A stretch of DNA of 64,000 nt from JSC-12 sp033764965 (GTDB lineage Bacteria > Cyanobacteriota > Cyanobacteriia > Leptolyngbyales > Leptolyngbyaceae), in the NCBI GenBank assembly GCA_033764965.1, contig JANRIN010000031.1, positions 5,677 to 69,676 of the forward strand, in the 5' to 3' direction. Shown in pieces: positions 25,361-33,838 of the stretch. The position numbers and the translations under genes were made by a program. Within the stretch, counting starts at the first letter, position 1. Every line of letters starts with the position of its first letter. The notes beneath the pieces were generated by a model, which saw nothing but the letters and a program-made list of their open reading frames with translations, did no database searches and was not told where the DNA came from.

Positions 25361-26839
25361 ATGGTAAAGGAAATCCCTGTGGCAAACGAGGAACAGCTTA
25401 AACTGCTCATGCAAGGAGTAAAAGTCTGGAATGAATGGCGCAAAAACAACCCAGAAGTTGGAATAGACCTAAGTGAGGCTGACCTCAAAGAGGCTGATCT
25501 TAAAGAATTCAACCTCCATAGAGCTAATCTCAGCAGGGCTTTCCTGAGTGAGGCTGACCTCCAAGGCACAGTTGAATACGGTCAGATCTGCGTTAATAGC
25601 GTAGATAGCTTTAATGAAACTGTTTACGAAATCGAGTCCTACTTGTTTACAACTGATCTTAGTGAGGCTGATCTCAGTGAGGCTTTCCTTATTGGAGCTA
25701 ATCTCAGCTTTGCTAACCTTGGTAAGGCTCACCTCTCAAAGGCTTATCTGAGTGAAACTGACTTTAGCTGGGCTAATCTTAAGAATGCTAATCTCAATGA
25801 AGCTGACCTTAGCTCGGCTAATCTTAGCTCGGCTAACCTTAGTGAGGCTCATCTCTCTAGCGTTAATCTGAACGAAGCTGACCTTAGCTCGGCTAATCTT
25901 AGGTCGGCTAACCTTAGCGGAACTAACCTCAGCAAAGCTCAAGTCCTTGGTACAAACTTCACAGGTGCAAATTTAACAGGTGCTTGCATTGAGGACTGGC
26001 ATTCTAATAGTGCAACAAAACTGGATGAAGTTGAGTGTGATTACATTTACCTGAAGAGTGGCAATCAGGAACGTCGCCCCAGTGACCCGAAACGAAACTT
26101 TGAACCAGGTGAGTTTACCAAGCTGTTTCAGAAGTTTCTCAGCACGGTTGATTTGATTTTTCGCAATGGCGTGGATTGGCAAGCCTTACTGATTTCATTA
26201 GAAAAGCTGCGCGTGGAGGCAGCAGGGGCAGAGTTATCGATTCAGGCAATTGAAAACAAGAACGACGGGGCGTTTGTCGTGCGGGTCAACACGCCACCCG
26301 AAGCCGACAAAGCCGAAGTCGAAAAATTTCTCAAGCGAGAATACGAGGTGGCATTGAAAGCAATTGAAGCTCGATACGAGATGCAACTTCAACTTCAGGG
26401 TGAACAGTTGCAGTTTTACCGTGAGGAAATGGCAGCAAAACGTCAAGACAATACACAATTAATGGAAGTTCTCAAAACAATGGCAGAAAAAGAAAATCAA
26501 GCCCCAAAATACGATATGCGAAACTCTAACTTCGCGAACTTTGCCGATACTATTCAGGATGGTGGAAAACAACAGACTGTTCAACACATCTATGCACCGG
26601 AGCAAAATCTAGCAGCGGCGGCAGCAGAAATTCAGCAACTTCTTGCTGTGGTGAATCCTAAGTCTGATGATGAATTTGCTGAAGCTGTTTATCGAGAAAT
26701 CCAGAAAAACCCTACTCTTAAAGCCAGATTAGTTAACGCTCTAAAGTCGGGAGGACTAGAAGCATTGAAAGCAATATTCAACCATCCAGCATTCAGCATT
26801 CCGGCTGAAACTATAAAAGGATGGCTCGAAGCAGAATAA
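25361..26839 (+). CDS. Pentapeptide-repeat protein with helical C-terminal half
   Basis: 492 residues. About residues 35-210 are A(D/N)LXX pentapeptide repeats forming a right-handed quadrilateral beta-helix, broken near residues 69-100 by a non-repeat insert (YGQICVNSVDSF...). A middle segment (RRPSDPKRNFEPGEFTKLFQ) leads to an alpha/beta region and a coiled coil, then KYDMRNSNFANFADTIQDGG and a final helical domain (KSDDEFAEAVYREIQKNPTL...). Such tails occur, as far as I recall, on cyanobacterial proteins related to NTPase/effector (conflict-type) systems; I infer a binding or adaptor role, not a reaction. ATG 25361. No partner gene adjoins it on the same strand. Confidence 0.8.
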   Translation: MVKEIPVANEEQLKLLMQGVKVWNEWRKNNPEVGIDLSEADLKEADLKEFNLHRANLSRAFLSEADLQGTVEYGQICVNSVDSFNETVYEIESYLFTTDLSEADLSEAFLIGANLSFANLGKAHLSKAYLSETDFSWANLKNANLNEADLSSANLSSANLSEAHLSSVNLNEADLSSANLRSANLSGTNLSKAQVLGTNFTGANLTGACIEDWHSNSATKLDEVECDYIYLKSGNQERRPSDPKRNFEPGEFTKLFQKFLSTVDLIFRNGVDWQALLISLEKLRVEAAGAELSIQAIENKNDGAFVVRVNTPPEADKAEVEKFLKREYEVALKAIEARYEMQLQLQGEQLQFYREEMAAKRQDNTQLMEVLKTMAEKENQAPKYDMRNSNFANFADTIQDGGKQQTVQHIYAPEQNLAAAAAEIQQLLAVVNPKSDDEFAEAVYREIQKNPTLKARLVNALKSGGLEALKAIFNHPAFSIPAETIKGWLEAE

Positions 26840-26988
26840 AAAATGCTGGTGGCAGCAGACAACTCAGGCAATGGCAAATAAAGTAGGTAAAAAAAACTAC
26901 AGAAAGGTTTGATCTAAAACGCAGCAGTCCTTGGTATATACAGTCTGCTAGATTTAACCTCAGCTTAAGTTGCTTACAGACAATTCCT

Positions 26989-27050
26989 TTCGGGGGGTGT
27001 GGGGGAGTTAGTACCCCACGAAGCGGGGGCACGGGGGGAAGTCCCCCGGC
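26989..27050. repeat. G-rich intergenic hairpins
   Basis: TTTCGGGGGGTGTGGGGG pairs in part with GTACCCC, and GGGGGAAGTCCCCC forms a tight hairpin. The rest of the 26840-27080 gap shows nothing I can interpret. Confidence 0.45.
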
Positions 27051-27080
27051 ACAGTTTTTGGGTTAGTCAAAGAAGAAGCT

Positions 27081-27251
27081 ATGAACAAAACTATTCACAA
27101 CACAAAGCAATTTGACGATGAGATACGTCCAGAATACGATTTTGCTGGAGGCGTGAGAGGCAAGCATTACCAGGCATATCGCCAAGGGCATTCCGTCACT
27201 ATCCATCATGCCGATGGTACAACCACTGTCTTCCTATTTTCTAGTTCCTGA
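27081..27251 (+). pseudogene. Truncated antitoxin-like small gene
   Basis: A 56-codon frame beginning MNKTIHNTKQFDDEIRP and continuing EYDFAGGVRGKHYQAYRQGH then SVTIHHADGTTTV. This resembles the N-terminal part of small cyanobacterial antitoxin-like proteins of about 80-90 aa that usually precede a toxin gene. Here the frame ends in FLFSSS, encoded by intergenic-repeat sequence (TTCTAGTTCCTGACTCC), and no toxin gene follows, only radC on the other strand 13 bp away. I read it as a remnant, but it could still be expressed. Confidence 0.6.
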
Positions 27252-27264
27252 CTCCTAATTCCTC

Positions 27265-27999
27265 TCAATCTCCCTGCGGCAACTCACTCCACAAACCTGT
27301 TTCTTGCCGCAAGCTGCGAAAATCGCCATTGCCTAAAATCAAATGGTCGAGCAACGGAATGTCCAGCAATTGTGCGCCAGAGAGTAACTGGCGAGTGAGG
27401 TGAATGTCTTCTGGACTGGGTTCCGTATTGCCAGAGGGGTGATTGTGAGCAATGATCAGTCGGGTTGCGCCATGCTTGATCACCTCCCGGAAAATGTCGC
27501 GGGGATGGGCAAGGGTTTCGGTGGCAGTCCCGATCGTCACGATGCGCGTGCCCAGCAATCGGTGTTTTACATCCAACAGCAACACGGCAAACCGTTCCTG
27601 TGCCTGCCACATCAAATCCTGACTCAAAGCTGCCGCCGCGATCGCCGGATCATCCACTACTGTTAATTCAGCCGGACGAGATTGGAAAACGCGCTTACCC
27701 AGTTCGATCGCTGCCAAAATTGTGGTTGCCTTTGCCTCACCAATGCCCGGAATTTGAGTCAATTCACCCACACTGGTTTCGCGCAACGCTGCCAATGCGT
27801 CGTCCTTGCCCTTGCCTAACTCCTGCAAGATATACTGTCCCAAACCCACGGCAGAGAGCTTTCCCGACCCCTGCCCCGTACCCAGCAAAATTGCCAAAAG
27901 TTCAGCCGTTGCCAGGTTGCGAGATCCATAGGCAATCAACCGTTCTCGCGGGCGTTCAGTTGCAGGCATGTCTGCAACGCGCAAACTATACGTCATCAA
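27265..27999 (-). CDS. radC: RadC family JAB-domain protein
   Basis: 244 residues with an N-terminal helix-hairpin-helix-like region (RPRERLIAYGSRNLATAELLAI...LTQIPGIGEAKAT) and a C-terminal MPN/JAB domain carrying the metal motif HNHPSGNTEPSPED. The family was linked to DNA repair, but that role has been questioned; it is better regarded as a putative metallo-hydrolase tied to DNA. Two ATG codons (27999, 27996) are adjacent. It lies 65 bp downstream of the malic enzyme gene on the same strand. Confidence 0.92.
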   Translation of the reverse strand: MMTYSLRVADMPATERPRERLIAYGSRNLATAELLAILLGTGQGSGKLSAVGLGQYILQELGKGKDDALAALRETSVGELTQIPGIGEAKATTILAAIELGKRVFQSRPAELTVVDDPAIAAAALSQDLMWQAQERFAVLLLDVKHRLLGTRIVTIGTATETLAHPRDIFREVIKHGATRLIIAHNHPSGNTEPSPEDIHLTRQLLSGAQLLDIPLLDHLILGNGDFRSLRQETGLWSELPQGD

Positions 28000-28064
28000 T
28001 GCACCCAGATTTTACAGTGAAGGAATAGTCTCAGTTATCCCCAACACCGCAGAAAAAACAACAA

Positions 28065-29456
28065 TTAATTACGCGCAACTCCATCATGGCGGGCAGCGTG
28101 TTGCACAGCGGCAGAAACAGCGGTTGCCACGCGCTCATCAAACACAGAAGGGACAATATGCTCTGCGTGCAGTTCCGAGGGTTTGACCAAGTCCGCGATC
28201 GCCTGGGCAGCTTCCAGATACATCGTTGTCGTTAGGGTTTCTGCCCGACAATCCAACGCTCCCCGGAAAATGCCCGGAAATGCCAGCACGTTATTGATCT
28301 GGTTGGGGTAGTCGCTGCGTCCAGTTGCCATTATGGCGACATCGGATGCCACCAGTTCCGGCTGAATTTCGGGAATTGGGTTTGCCATCGCAAAAACGAT
28401 CGGGTCTTTTGCCATCGATCGCACCATCTCCGGAGTCACCACTCCCGGCGCACTCACCCCCAGAAATACATCCGCCCCCTGCATCGCATCCGCCAGCACG
28501 CCACCTTTTTCGACGGCAAATTCCCGCTTTTGCTCCATCAGGTCATTGCGATCGAAGGACAAAATCCCCTTGGAATCGCACATCACAATATGTTGGGCAC
28601 CCGCTTTTTGCAGCAATCGCGCGATCGCCACTCCCGCCGCCCCTGCCCCATTGATCACAATCTTGATCTCCGTCATAAACTTCTTGACCAGCTTCAGGGC
28701 ATTCAGCAACGCCGCCAGCGTGACGATCGCCGTGCCATGCTGGTCATCATGAAAAATCGGGATATTCAGTTCCCGTTGCAACCGCGCTTCTATTTCAAAA
28801 CAGCGAGGAGCCGCAATGTCTTCCAGATTCACACCACCAAATACGGGCGCAATCCGTTTCACTGTTTCCACAATTTCATCCGTATCTTGAGTCGCTAAAC
28901 AAATAGGAAAAGCATCCACGCCTGCAAACTCCTTAAACAGCATGGCTTTGCCTTCCATCACAGGCATGGCGGCTTCTGGTCCCAGGTTACCTAAGCCCAG
29001 CACGGCACTGCCATCCGTGACGATCGCCACCATGTTTTGCTTAATCGTCAGGTTATACACTTCCTCTGGATCGCGGGCGATCGCGTTGCAGATCCGTCCC
29101 ACGCCAGGAGTGTATGCCATCGCCAGATCATCCTGACCCCGGAGCGGAATCCGACTTTGAATACAAATCTTGCCACCCCGATGCAAGTTGAAGGTGCGAT
29201 CGAAAACATTAATCACCTTCGTTTCTGGTAAAGCCTTCACTGCATCCACGATCGTTTCTGCGTGTTCCGTACTAGCACAATCCACCGTCACATCACGAAC
29301 TGAAATTTGGCGGGTTTGCTCAATCAGGTCAATCTGTCCCATGCTGCCACCCAGCGCAGAAATTGCGTGGGTTACGTTTGCCAACATTCCGGGACGATTC
29401 GGAACTTGAAACCGAATCGTTAGGCTAAAACTAGAGTTAGGTGTCAGATTTGTCAT
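28065..29456 (-). CDS. NAD(P)-dependent malic enzyme with N-terminal ACT domain
   Basis: Oxidative decarboxylation of malate to pyruvate. The first 90 residues are an ACT-type regulatory domain (LTIRFQVPNRPGMLANVTHAI), followed by the malic enzyme core: AYTPGVGRICNAIA, TDGSAVLGLGNLGPEAAMPV, FHDDQHGTAIVTLAALLNAL, and a Rossmann segment VINGAGAAGVAIARLL. 463 aa matches cyanobacterial enzymes. The ACT domain suggests allosteric control by a small ligand, not identifiable here. Gene symbol left blank as naming (me/maeB) varies. Confidence 0.93.
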   Translation of the reverse strand: MTNLTPNSSFSLTIRFQVPNRPGMLANVTHAISALGGSMGQIDLIEQTRQISVRDVTVDCASTEHAETIVDAVKALPETKVINVFDRTFNLHRGGKICIQSRIPLRGQDDLAMAYTPGVGRICNAIARDPEEVYNLTIKQNMVAIVTDGSAVLGLGNLGPEAAMPVMEGKAMLFKEFAGVDAFPICLATQDTDEIVETVKRIAPVFGGVNLEDIAAPRCFEIEARLQRELNIPIFHDDQHGTAIVTLAALLNALKLVKKFMTEIKIVINGAGAAGVAIARLLQKAGAQHIVMCDSKGILSFDRNDLMEQKREFAVEKGGVLADAMQGADVFLGVSAPGVVTPEMVRSMAKDPIVFAMANPIPEIQPELVASDVAIMATGRSDYPNQINNVLAFPGIFRGALDCRAETLTTTMYLEAAQAIADLVKPSELHAEHIVPSVFDERVATAVSAAVQHAARHDGVARN

Positions 29457-29682
29457 GGTGCCTTAACAGATAAGTGAAAGTGCTGCAAGCTGGGATGCTG
29501 ATAGACGCAGCGGCAGAAAGTTTGGTTGCGGTGCAATGGACGGCAGAGGAATCAGAAGACGCTATTCGAGCATTCTGACCTGAGCTATGCTTTGCCAGCT
29601 TAGAAGACTATAAAGCCCACAACTGTACCAGGACACACCAACCACCGGATATTCACGATCGAATTTCTATTGCTTAAAATCT

Positions 29683-30120
29683 ATGCCAAGTCTTTATACT
29701 GCTGTGGAAATTAATGCACCCCGCCGCAAAGTTTGGCGAGTGCTGTATCACAAGGAACTCTGGATGTACTGGAATACCTTTCTGTACGATGGCGACCCCG
29801 AACAAAATTTTGTGGAAGGGCGCAAGGTGTTGCTCTCACTCCAAAGAGTCCCCGGAGAAGAAATCACCGAATTTCAGCCCCAGGTGGTGCGAGTACAGCC
29901 CTACGCCTGCTTACACTGGGTGTCTACCATTCCCGGATTCGTCAGCGAACACAACTTTGAGTTACAAGATGTGGGGCGCGATCGCACCCAGTACATCCAT
30001 CAAGAACGTTTTTCTGGCAGACTTACCCGCCTCTTTCTACCCTTCATTCGCCAGGATGAGCAGCAGGGTATCCGCCGCATGGCACGAGAGTTGAAATGGT
30101 ATGTGGAGGAGAGGACTTAA
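29683..30120 (+). CDS. SRPBCC (START-like) family protein
   Basis: 145 residues with the START/polyketide-cyclase fold pattern: N-terminal AVEINAPRRKVWRVLYH..., central strands with GRKVLLSL and EFQPQVVRVQPYACLHWV, and a long C-terminal helix after FIRQDEQQGIRRMARELK. These proteins bind hydrophobic ligands; the ligand is unknown. ATG 29683. Upstream 29457-29682 shows no gene. It is followed 87 bp on by the DUF309 gene. Confidence 0.82.
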   Translation: MPSLYTAVEINAPRRKVWRVLYHKELWMYWNTFLYDGDPEQNFVEGRKVLLSLQRVPGEEITEFQPQVVRVQPYACLHWVSTIPGFVSEHNFELQDVGRDRTQYIHQERFSGRLTRLFLPFIRQDEQQGIRRMARELKWYVEERT

Positions 30121-30207
30121 GGGATCAGGAATTGGAAATTAGGCGAGATTAGGCATCAGGGAAAACCGTAGGAGCAGCACTTTATGCCCACCCAGGAGAG
30201 GTAAAAA

Positions 30208-30624
30208 ATGGATGAAATTCCCGCAGAATTCTGGCAAGGGGTGGAGCAGTTTAACCAGCAGGAGTTTTATGCCTGCCACGACACCCTGGAGGCAATTTGG
30301 ATTAATGCTCTGCCATCGGATAAAAACTTTTTTCAAGGCATTCTGCAAATCGCAGTTGCCTTACATCACTTAAGCAATGAAAACTGGCGCGGTGCAGTAA
30401 TTTTGATGGGAGAAGGGGTGAGTCGATTGCGATCGTATCCCTCTGACTATGGCGACATTGATGTGGATAGTTTGGTAGACGATGCCGCAACCTTGCTCAA
30501 ACAGCTTCAGGTTATGGGGGCAGATCAGGTTGGGGCGATCGCTCAACAACTGCGAACCGGACTATCCGAAATCAAGAGTTTTGATGACACTATCCTGAAA
30601 CTACCTAAAATCGAGAGAATATAG
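30208..30624 (+). CDS. DUF309 family protein
   Basis: 138 residues with the family core WQGVEQFNQQEFYACHDTLE...W and FFQGILQIAVALHHLSNENW, a helical fold with conserved His and Glu/Asp that may bind metal. Function unknown. A GAGAGG site at about 30196-30201 precedes ATG 30208. It stands between the SRPBCC gene and the OstA/LptA-like gene. Confidence 0.85.
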   Translation: MDEIPAEFWQGVEQFNQQEFYACHDTLEAIWINALPSDKNFFQGILQIAVALHHLSNENWRGAVILMGEGVSRLRSYPSDYGDIDVDSLVDDAATLLKQLQVMGADQVGAIAQQLRTGLSEIKSFDDTILKLPKIERI

Positions 30625-30782
30625 ACTCTAGAGCAACTTCTTCAGATCTTCTCCAGAAACTTCTAGGGTCACTCTGCCGTCTCTATGTTATGACTGTTGT
30701 GGGCTGATTCGGCAAGTTGAACCATGCAAGCCGAGTTTTGTCCGCTACGAGGTTGTTCGTCTACTGTGTTCTTGTTCGCCCC

Positions 30783-31343
30783 ATGATGAACCGTTTTTCC
30801 TTGGCTAAATCCTTCCACCGTTGGCTCTTGCTGGGGGCGATCGCTCCAGTCGGGTTGCTGACCGTTTTCGTAATGAATGGACTGATGGATGGGTCGTCCA
30901 CCCGTCACCAGTCCGCGATCGCCCAGGTGCCTCAAACTGGACAACCCTTGACCCTGCGATCAGACGTTCAAGAGGCAAACTCTAAAACTGGAGTCATCAC
31001 AGCACGGGGCAATGTGCAAATTTATTACCCAGCCCGTCAGATTCAAGCAACCTCAGCCCAGGCACAATACTTTAGTCGCGAGCGGCGGATTGTGCTCACA
31101 GGCGATGTTTATGTCTTGCAGCAAGGCAATAGCTTACGTGGGGAAACCATCACTTACTTAATTGATGAAGGGCGGTTTGTAGCACTGCCTCGCACCCCCA
31201 AACAAGTTGAAGCAATTTACATTCTGCGGGAAAGCCCTGCCGCCTCTCCCACCCCTGCTGCCACTACCCCCATTCCTACACCAGTGGTTGAGCCATTTGG
31301 TCAGCCTGAATTTTCTGCTCCTGCAAACCCTCAAAGACCTTAG
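30783..31343 (+). CDS. OstA/LptA-like lipopolysaccharide-transport protein
   Basis: About 186 residues with an N-terminal membrane anchor or signal sequence (FHRWLLLGAIAPVGLLTVFV) followed by an OstA-type beta-jellyroll: LTLRSDVQEANSKTGVITAR, GNVQIYYPARQIQATSAQAQ, GDVYVLQQGNSLRGETITY. The tail is Pro-rich. LptA/OstA proteins form the periplasmic bridge that carries LPS to the outer membrane. ATG 30783 (or 30786) is preferred to TTG 30717. lptB and an LptF/G-like gene follow. Confidence 0.87.
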   Translation: MMNRFSLAKSFHRWLLLGAIAPVGLLTVFVMNGLMDGSSTRHQSAIAQVPQTGQPLTLRSDVQEANSKTGVITARGNVQIYYPARQIQATSAQAQYFSRERRIVLTGDVYVLQQGNSLRGETITYLIDEGRFVALPRTPKQVEAIYILRESPAASPTPAATTPIPTPVVEPFGQPEFSAPANPQRP

Positions 31344-31418
31344 TGCAAGGTTTTATTCGAGGCTTTGGTAAGATTGTCAGTGCCGATCGCAAGATAGAAA
31401 GACGCGAGGAGGGAGCGG

Positions 31419-32147
31419 TTGAAAATTGCATTGGAAAATATTCATAAGTCCTATGGGCAGAAAACAATCGTCAGCCGCGTGAGTCTGTCGGTGGCTCAAG
31501 GCGAAATTGTTGGCTTGCTCGGTCCCAATGGGGCAGGTAAAACGACAACTTTTTATATCGCAACGGGGTTAGAGAAGCCAAATCAGGGGCAGGTTTGGCT
31601 CAACGATCGAGAAATCACCTCGCTGCCGTTTCATATGCGGGCAAGGTTGGGAATTGGTTATCTGGCGCAGGAAGCCAGTATCTTCCGACATTTGACGGTA
31701 CGCGAAAACATTTTGTTGGTAATGGAGCAATCCAACGTCCCTCGCTCTGAGTGGGATAAGCGAGTTGCCTTTCTGCTCAAAGAGTTTCGTTTAGAAAAAG
31801 TCGCGAACACGTTGGGCATTCGGGTTTCTGGGGGAGAGCGCCGCCGCACTGAACTGGCAAGAGCACTGGCAGCAGGACGGCAAGGTCCTCAGTTTCTTCT
31901 ACTCGATGAACCCTTTGCTGGAGTTGACCCGATCGCCGTGGCTGAAATTCAGCAAATTGTCTCCAAGCTGCGCGATCGCAGTCTTGGCATTTTGATTACG
32001 GATCACAACGTCCGGGAAACTCTCGCCATTACCGATCGCTCTTACATCATGCGAGATGGGCAAATTCTGGCAGCAGGCAGTTCGGAAGAGCTTTACAACA
32101 ATCCTTTAGTGCGGCAATACTACCTGGGTGATAACTTCCAGGTTTAA
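31419..32147 (+). CDS. lptB: LPS export ABC transporter ATP-binding protein LptB
   Basis: ATPase that powers LPS extraction from the inner membrane. Walker A GLLGPNGAGKTTT, Q-loop region AQEASIFRHLTVREN, signature VSGGERRRTELARALA, Walker B FLLLDEPFAGVDP and the switch His in ITDHNVRETL are all present; 242 aa is normal. The start is a TTG at 31419 backed by a strong Shine-Dalgarno (GAGGAGGGAG, spacing 5). It follows the OstA-like gene by 75 bp. Confidence 0.95.
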   Translation: MKIALENIHKSYGQKTIVSRVSLSVAQGEIVGLLGPNGAGKTTTFYIATGLEKPNQGQVWLNDREITSLPFHMRARLGIGYLAQEASIFRHLTVRENILLVMEQSNVPRSEWDKRVAFLLKEFRLEKVANTLGIRVSGGERRRTELARALAAGRQGPQFLLLDEPFAGVDPIAVAEIQQIVSKLRDRSLGILITDHNVRETLAITDRSYIMRDGQILAAGSSEELYNNPLVRQYYLGDNFQV

Positions 32148-32169
32148 CTTCTAAGATAAAAATATCTCC

Positions 32170-32235
32170 TGTAAGGGCAGGTTTTTCCACTGAATTTGTT
32201 AGTAGCAAAAACAATCCGATAAACCTGCCCCTACA
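32170..32235. repeat. MITE-like 66-bp inverted repeat between lptB and the LptF/G-like gene
   Basis: TGTAAGGGCAGGTTT (32170-32184) and AAACCTGCCCCTACA (32221-32235) are inverted with one mismatch in 15 and enclose 36 bp. Repeats of this form (GTAGGGGC...GCCCCTAC) are a common class in filamentous cyanobacteria, as I recall. No coding capacity. Confidence 0.7.
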
Positions 32236-32292
32236 ATCGGGGTAATTTCTCTCCAAATATCTCCGTAATTCTCTTATCTTTTTATATTCCGA

Positions 32293-33480
32293 ATGGCAAC
32301 CAGTGTTCCCTCTGCAAATAAGCCGTCCTTCAATCCCGCTCGTTGGTTTGGAGCGTTCCTAACGTTGATGGATCGCTATATTGCCGCAGAGTTGGTCATG
32401 CCGTTCCTGTTTGGTGTGGTGGCATTTACCTCGATTGGCGTATCGATCGGCGTGATGCTTGACTTGCTGCGGCGGGTTACAGAGTCCGGTTTACCCCTCA
32501 CCACGGCGGTGCAAATTTTCATGTTGAAGCTGCCCTACTTCGTGGGGTTCGCCTTCCCAATGTCCATGCTCCTGTCTTGCTTGATGGTCTATGGGCGGTT
32601 ATCTGGGGATAGCGAATTGATCGCTCTGCGGAGTTGTGGCGTGAGTGTTTACCGATTGGTGGCTCCCGCGATCGCGGTTGGGTTGGTGGTGACTATGATA
32701 AATTTTGCCTTCAACGAGGCGATCGTTCCAGCCACGAATCGACAGGCGGCAGATGTTCTAGAACAGGCGATTACCAAAGGCAGACCCTCCTTTACCGAGC
32801 GCAATATTCTCTACCAAGAGTTTCGTAAGGAGAGACAACCCGACGGACGCAGACAAGAAGTGCTCTCCCGCACCTTTTACGCCCGTGAATTCGATGGGCA
32901 ACAAATGAAGGGGCTGACGATTCTTGACTTTTCTAAAGACGGATTGAATCAAATCATTGCGTCTGAATCTGCTCAGTGGAACGGGGAGCAAAAGTCTTGG
33001 GATTTCTTTAACGGCACCATTTATCTGGTTGCACCGGATGGTTCCTACCGCAACATTGTGCGGTTTGAGCAGCAGGAACTGAAACTACCTCGAACTCCCC
33101 TTGATATTGCTCAAACCTCCCGTGATGCCGATGAAATGAATATTGCGGAAATCAGCGACTACTTGAGATTAATTGAGCAAAGCGGCAACCAACGGGAAAT
33201 TCGCAAGATGCGGTTACGGATGCAGCAGAAAATGGCACTTCCTTTTGCCTGTCTGGCATTTGGCTTGGTGGGTGCCACGATGGGAGTCCGCCCCCAACGT
33301 ACCAGTCGCGCCGCAGGGTTTGGATTAAGCCTGATCATTATCGTGTCCTACTACTTGTTGATCATCGTGGGGCAAGGACTGTATCAATTTGGGCTGTTTA
33401 ATGCGTTCTTCGCAGGTTGGCTTCCCACCCTGGTCGCTTTGGGTTCGGGTCTGTTCCTTTTATTTCGCTTGAACCGTTAA
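32293..33480 (+). CDS. LptF/LptG family LPS export permease
   Basis: 395-residue permease of the LptB2FG complex. N-terminal helix pair (MDRYIAAELVMPFLFGVVAF; LPYFVGFAFPMSMLLSCLMVYG) with GDSELIALRSCGVSVYRL, the coupling motif of the family, a large periplasmic domain about 140-270, and a C-terminal pair of helices starting MALPFACLAFGLVGATMGVRP. Cyanobacteria often have one such protein instead of separate F and G. It follows lptB by 145 bp with a repeat in between. Confidence 0.92.
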   Translation: MATSVPSANKPSFNPARWFGAFLTLMDRYIAAELVMPFLFGVVAFTSIGVSIGVMLDLLRRVTESGLPLTTAVQIFMLKLPYFVGFAFPMSMLLSCLMVYGRLSGDSELIALRSCGVSVYRLVAPAIAVGLVVTMINFAFNEAIVPATNRQAADVLEQAITKGRPSFTERNILYQEFRKERQPDGRRQEVLSRTFYAREFDGQQMKGLTILDFSKDGLNQIIASESAQWNGEQKSWDFFNGTIYLVAPDGSYRNIVRFEQQELKLPRTPLDIAQTSRDADEMNIAEISDYLRLIEQSGNQREIRKMRLRMQQKMALPFACLAFGLVGATMGVRPQRTSRAAGFGLSLIIIVSYYLLIIVGQGLYQFGLFNAFFAGWLPTLVALGSGLFLLFRLNR

Positions 33481-33838
33481 TCATTTGAATCGTTAATCAT
33501 TCTAATAAAAACCTCTTAATTTTTTCAGGCTTAACTACGATCGTGCAACTACGCCCTCATCCCCGGTGAGGACAGTAAAAGACCGTCTATTTGGATTGGG
33601 CTAACTACAGCATTGACGGTATTTCGCACATCAAGTTGAAGGTTGCATCAAAGCAAGCTCATTCTCTACGTAATTATCAGGAATTCAACCTCGACTTGAT
33701 TCAGTATTTTCAGGTATTCCACAAGTTCCAGCTTCAATCAATGTTCACAGCTTGAGGGTTACATTTGCTACTTTTCTGGGGCAGCATAAATGTAGTTCTA
33801 CAGTTCACCTCGTCACATTAACAAAGGCTGGTTCTCTT
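33481..33838. other. 358-bp intergenic region, no gene recognised
   Basis: No reading frame with family features. It may carry the promoter and a long leader of the PEP-CTERM protein gene; I see no clear riboswitch, regulatory box or terminator. The first bases contain TTAATCATTTGAATCG-type repeats. Confidence 0.5.

Noticed and set aside
25469..25942. Minus-strand frames (MSLTKVSKAEISSNKE... and MSFAEVSSAKVSRPK...) opposite the pentapeptide gene
   Set aside because: Repetitive antisense of the pentapeptide DNA; pseudo-open frames caused by the repeat.
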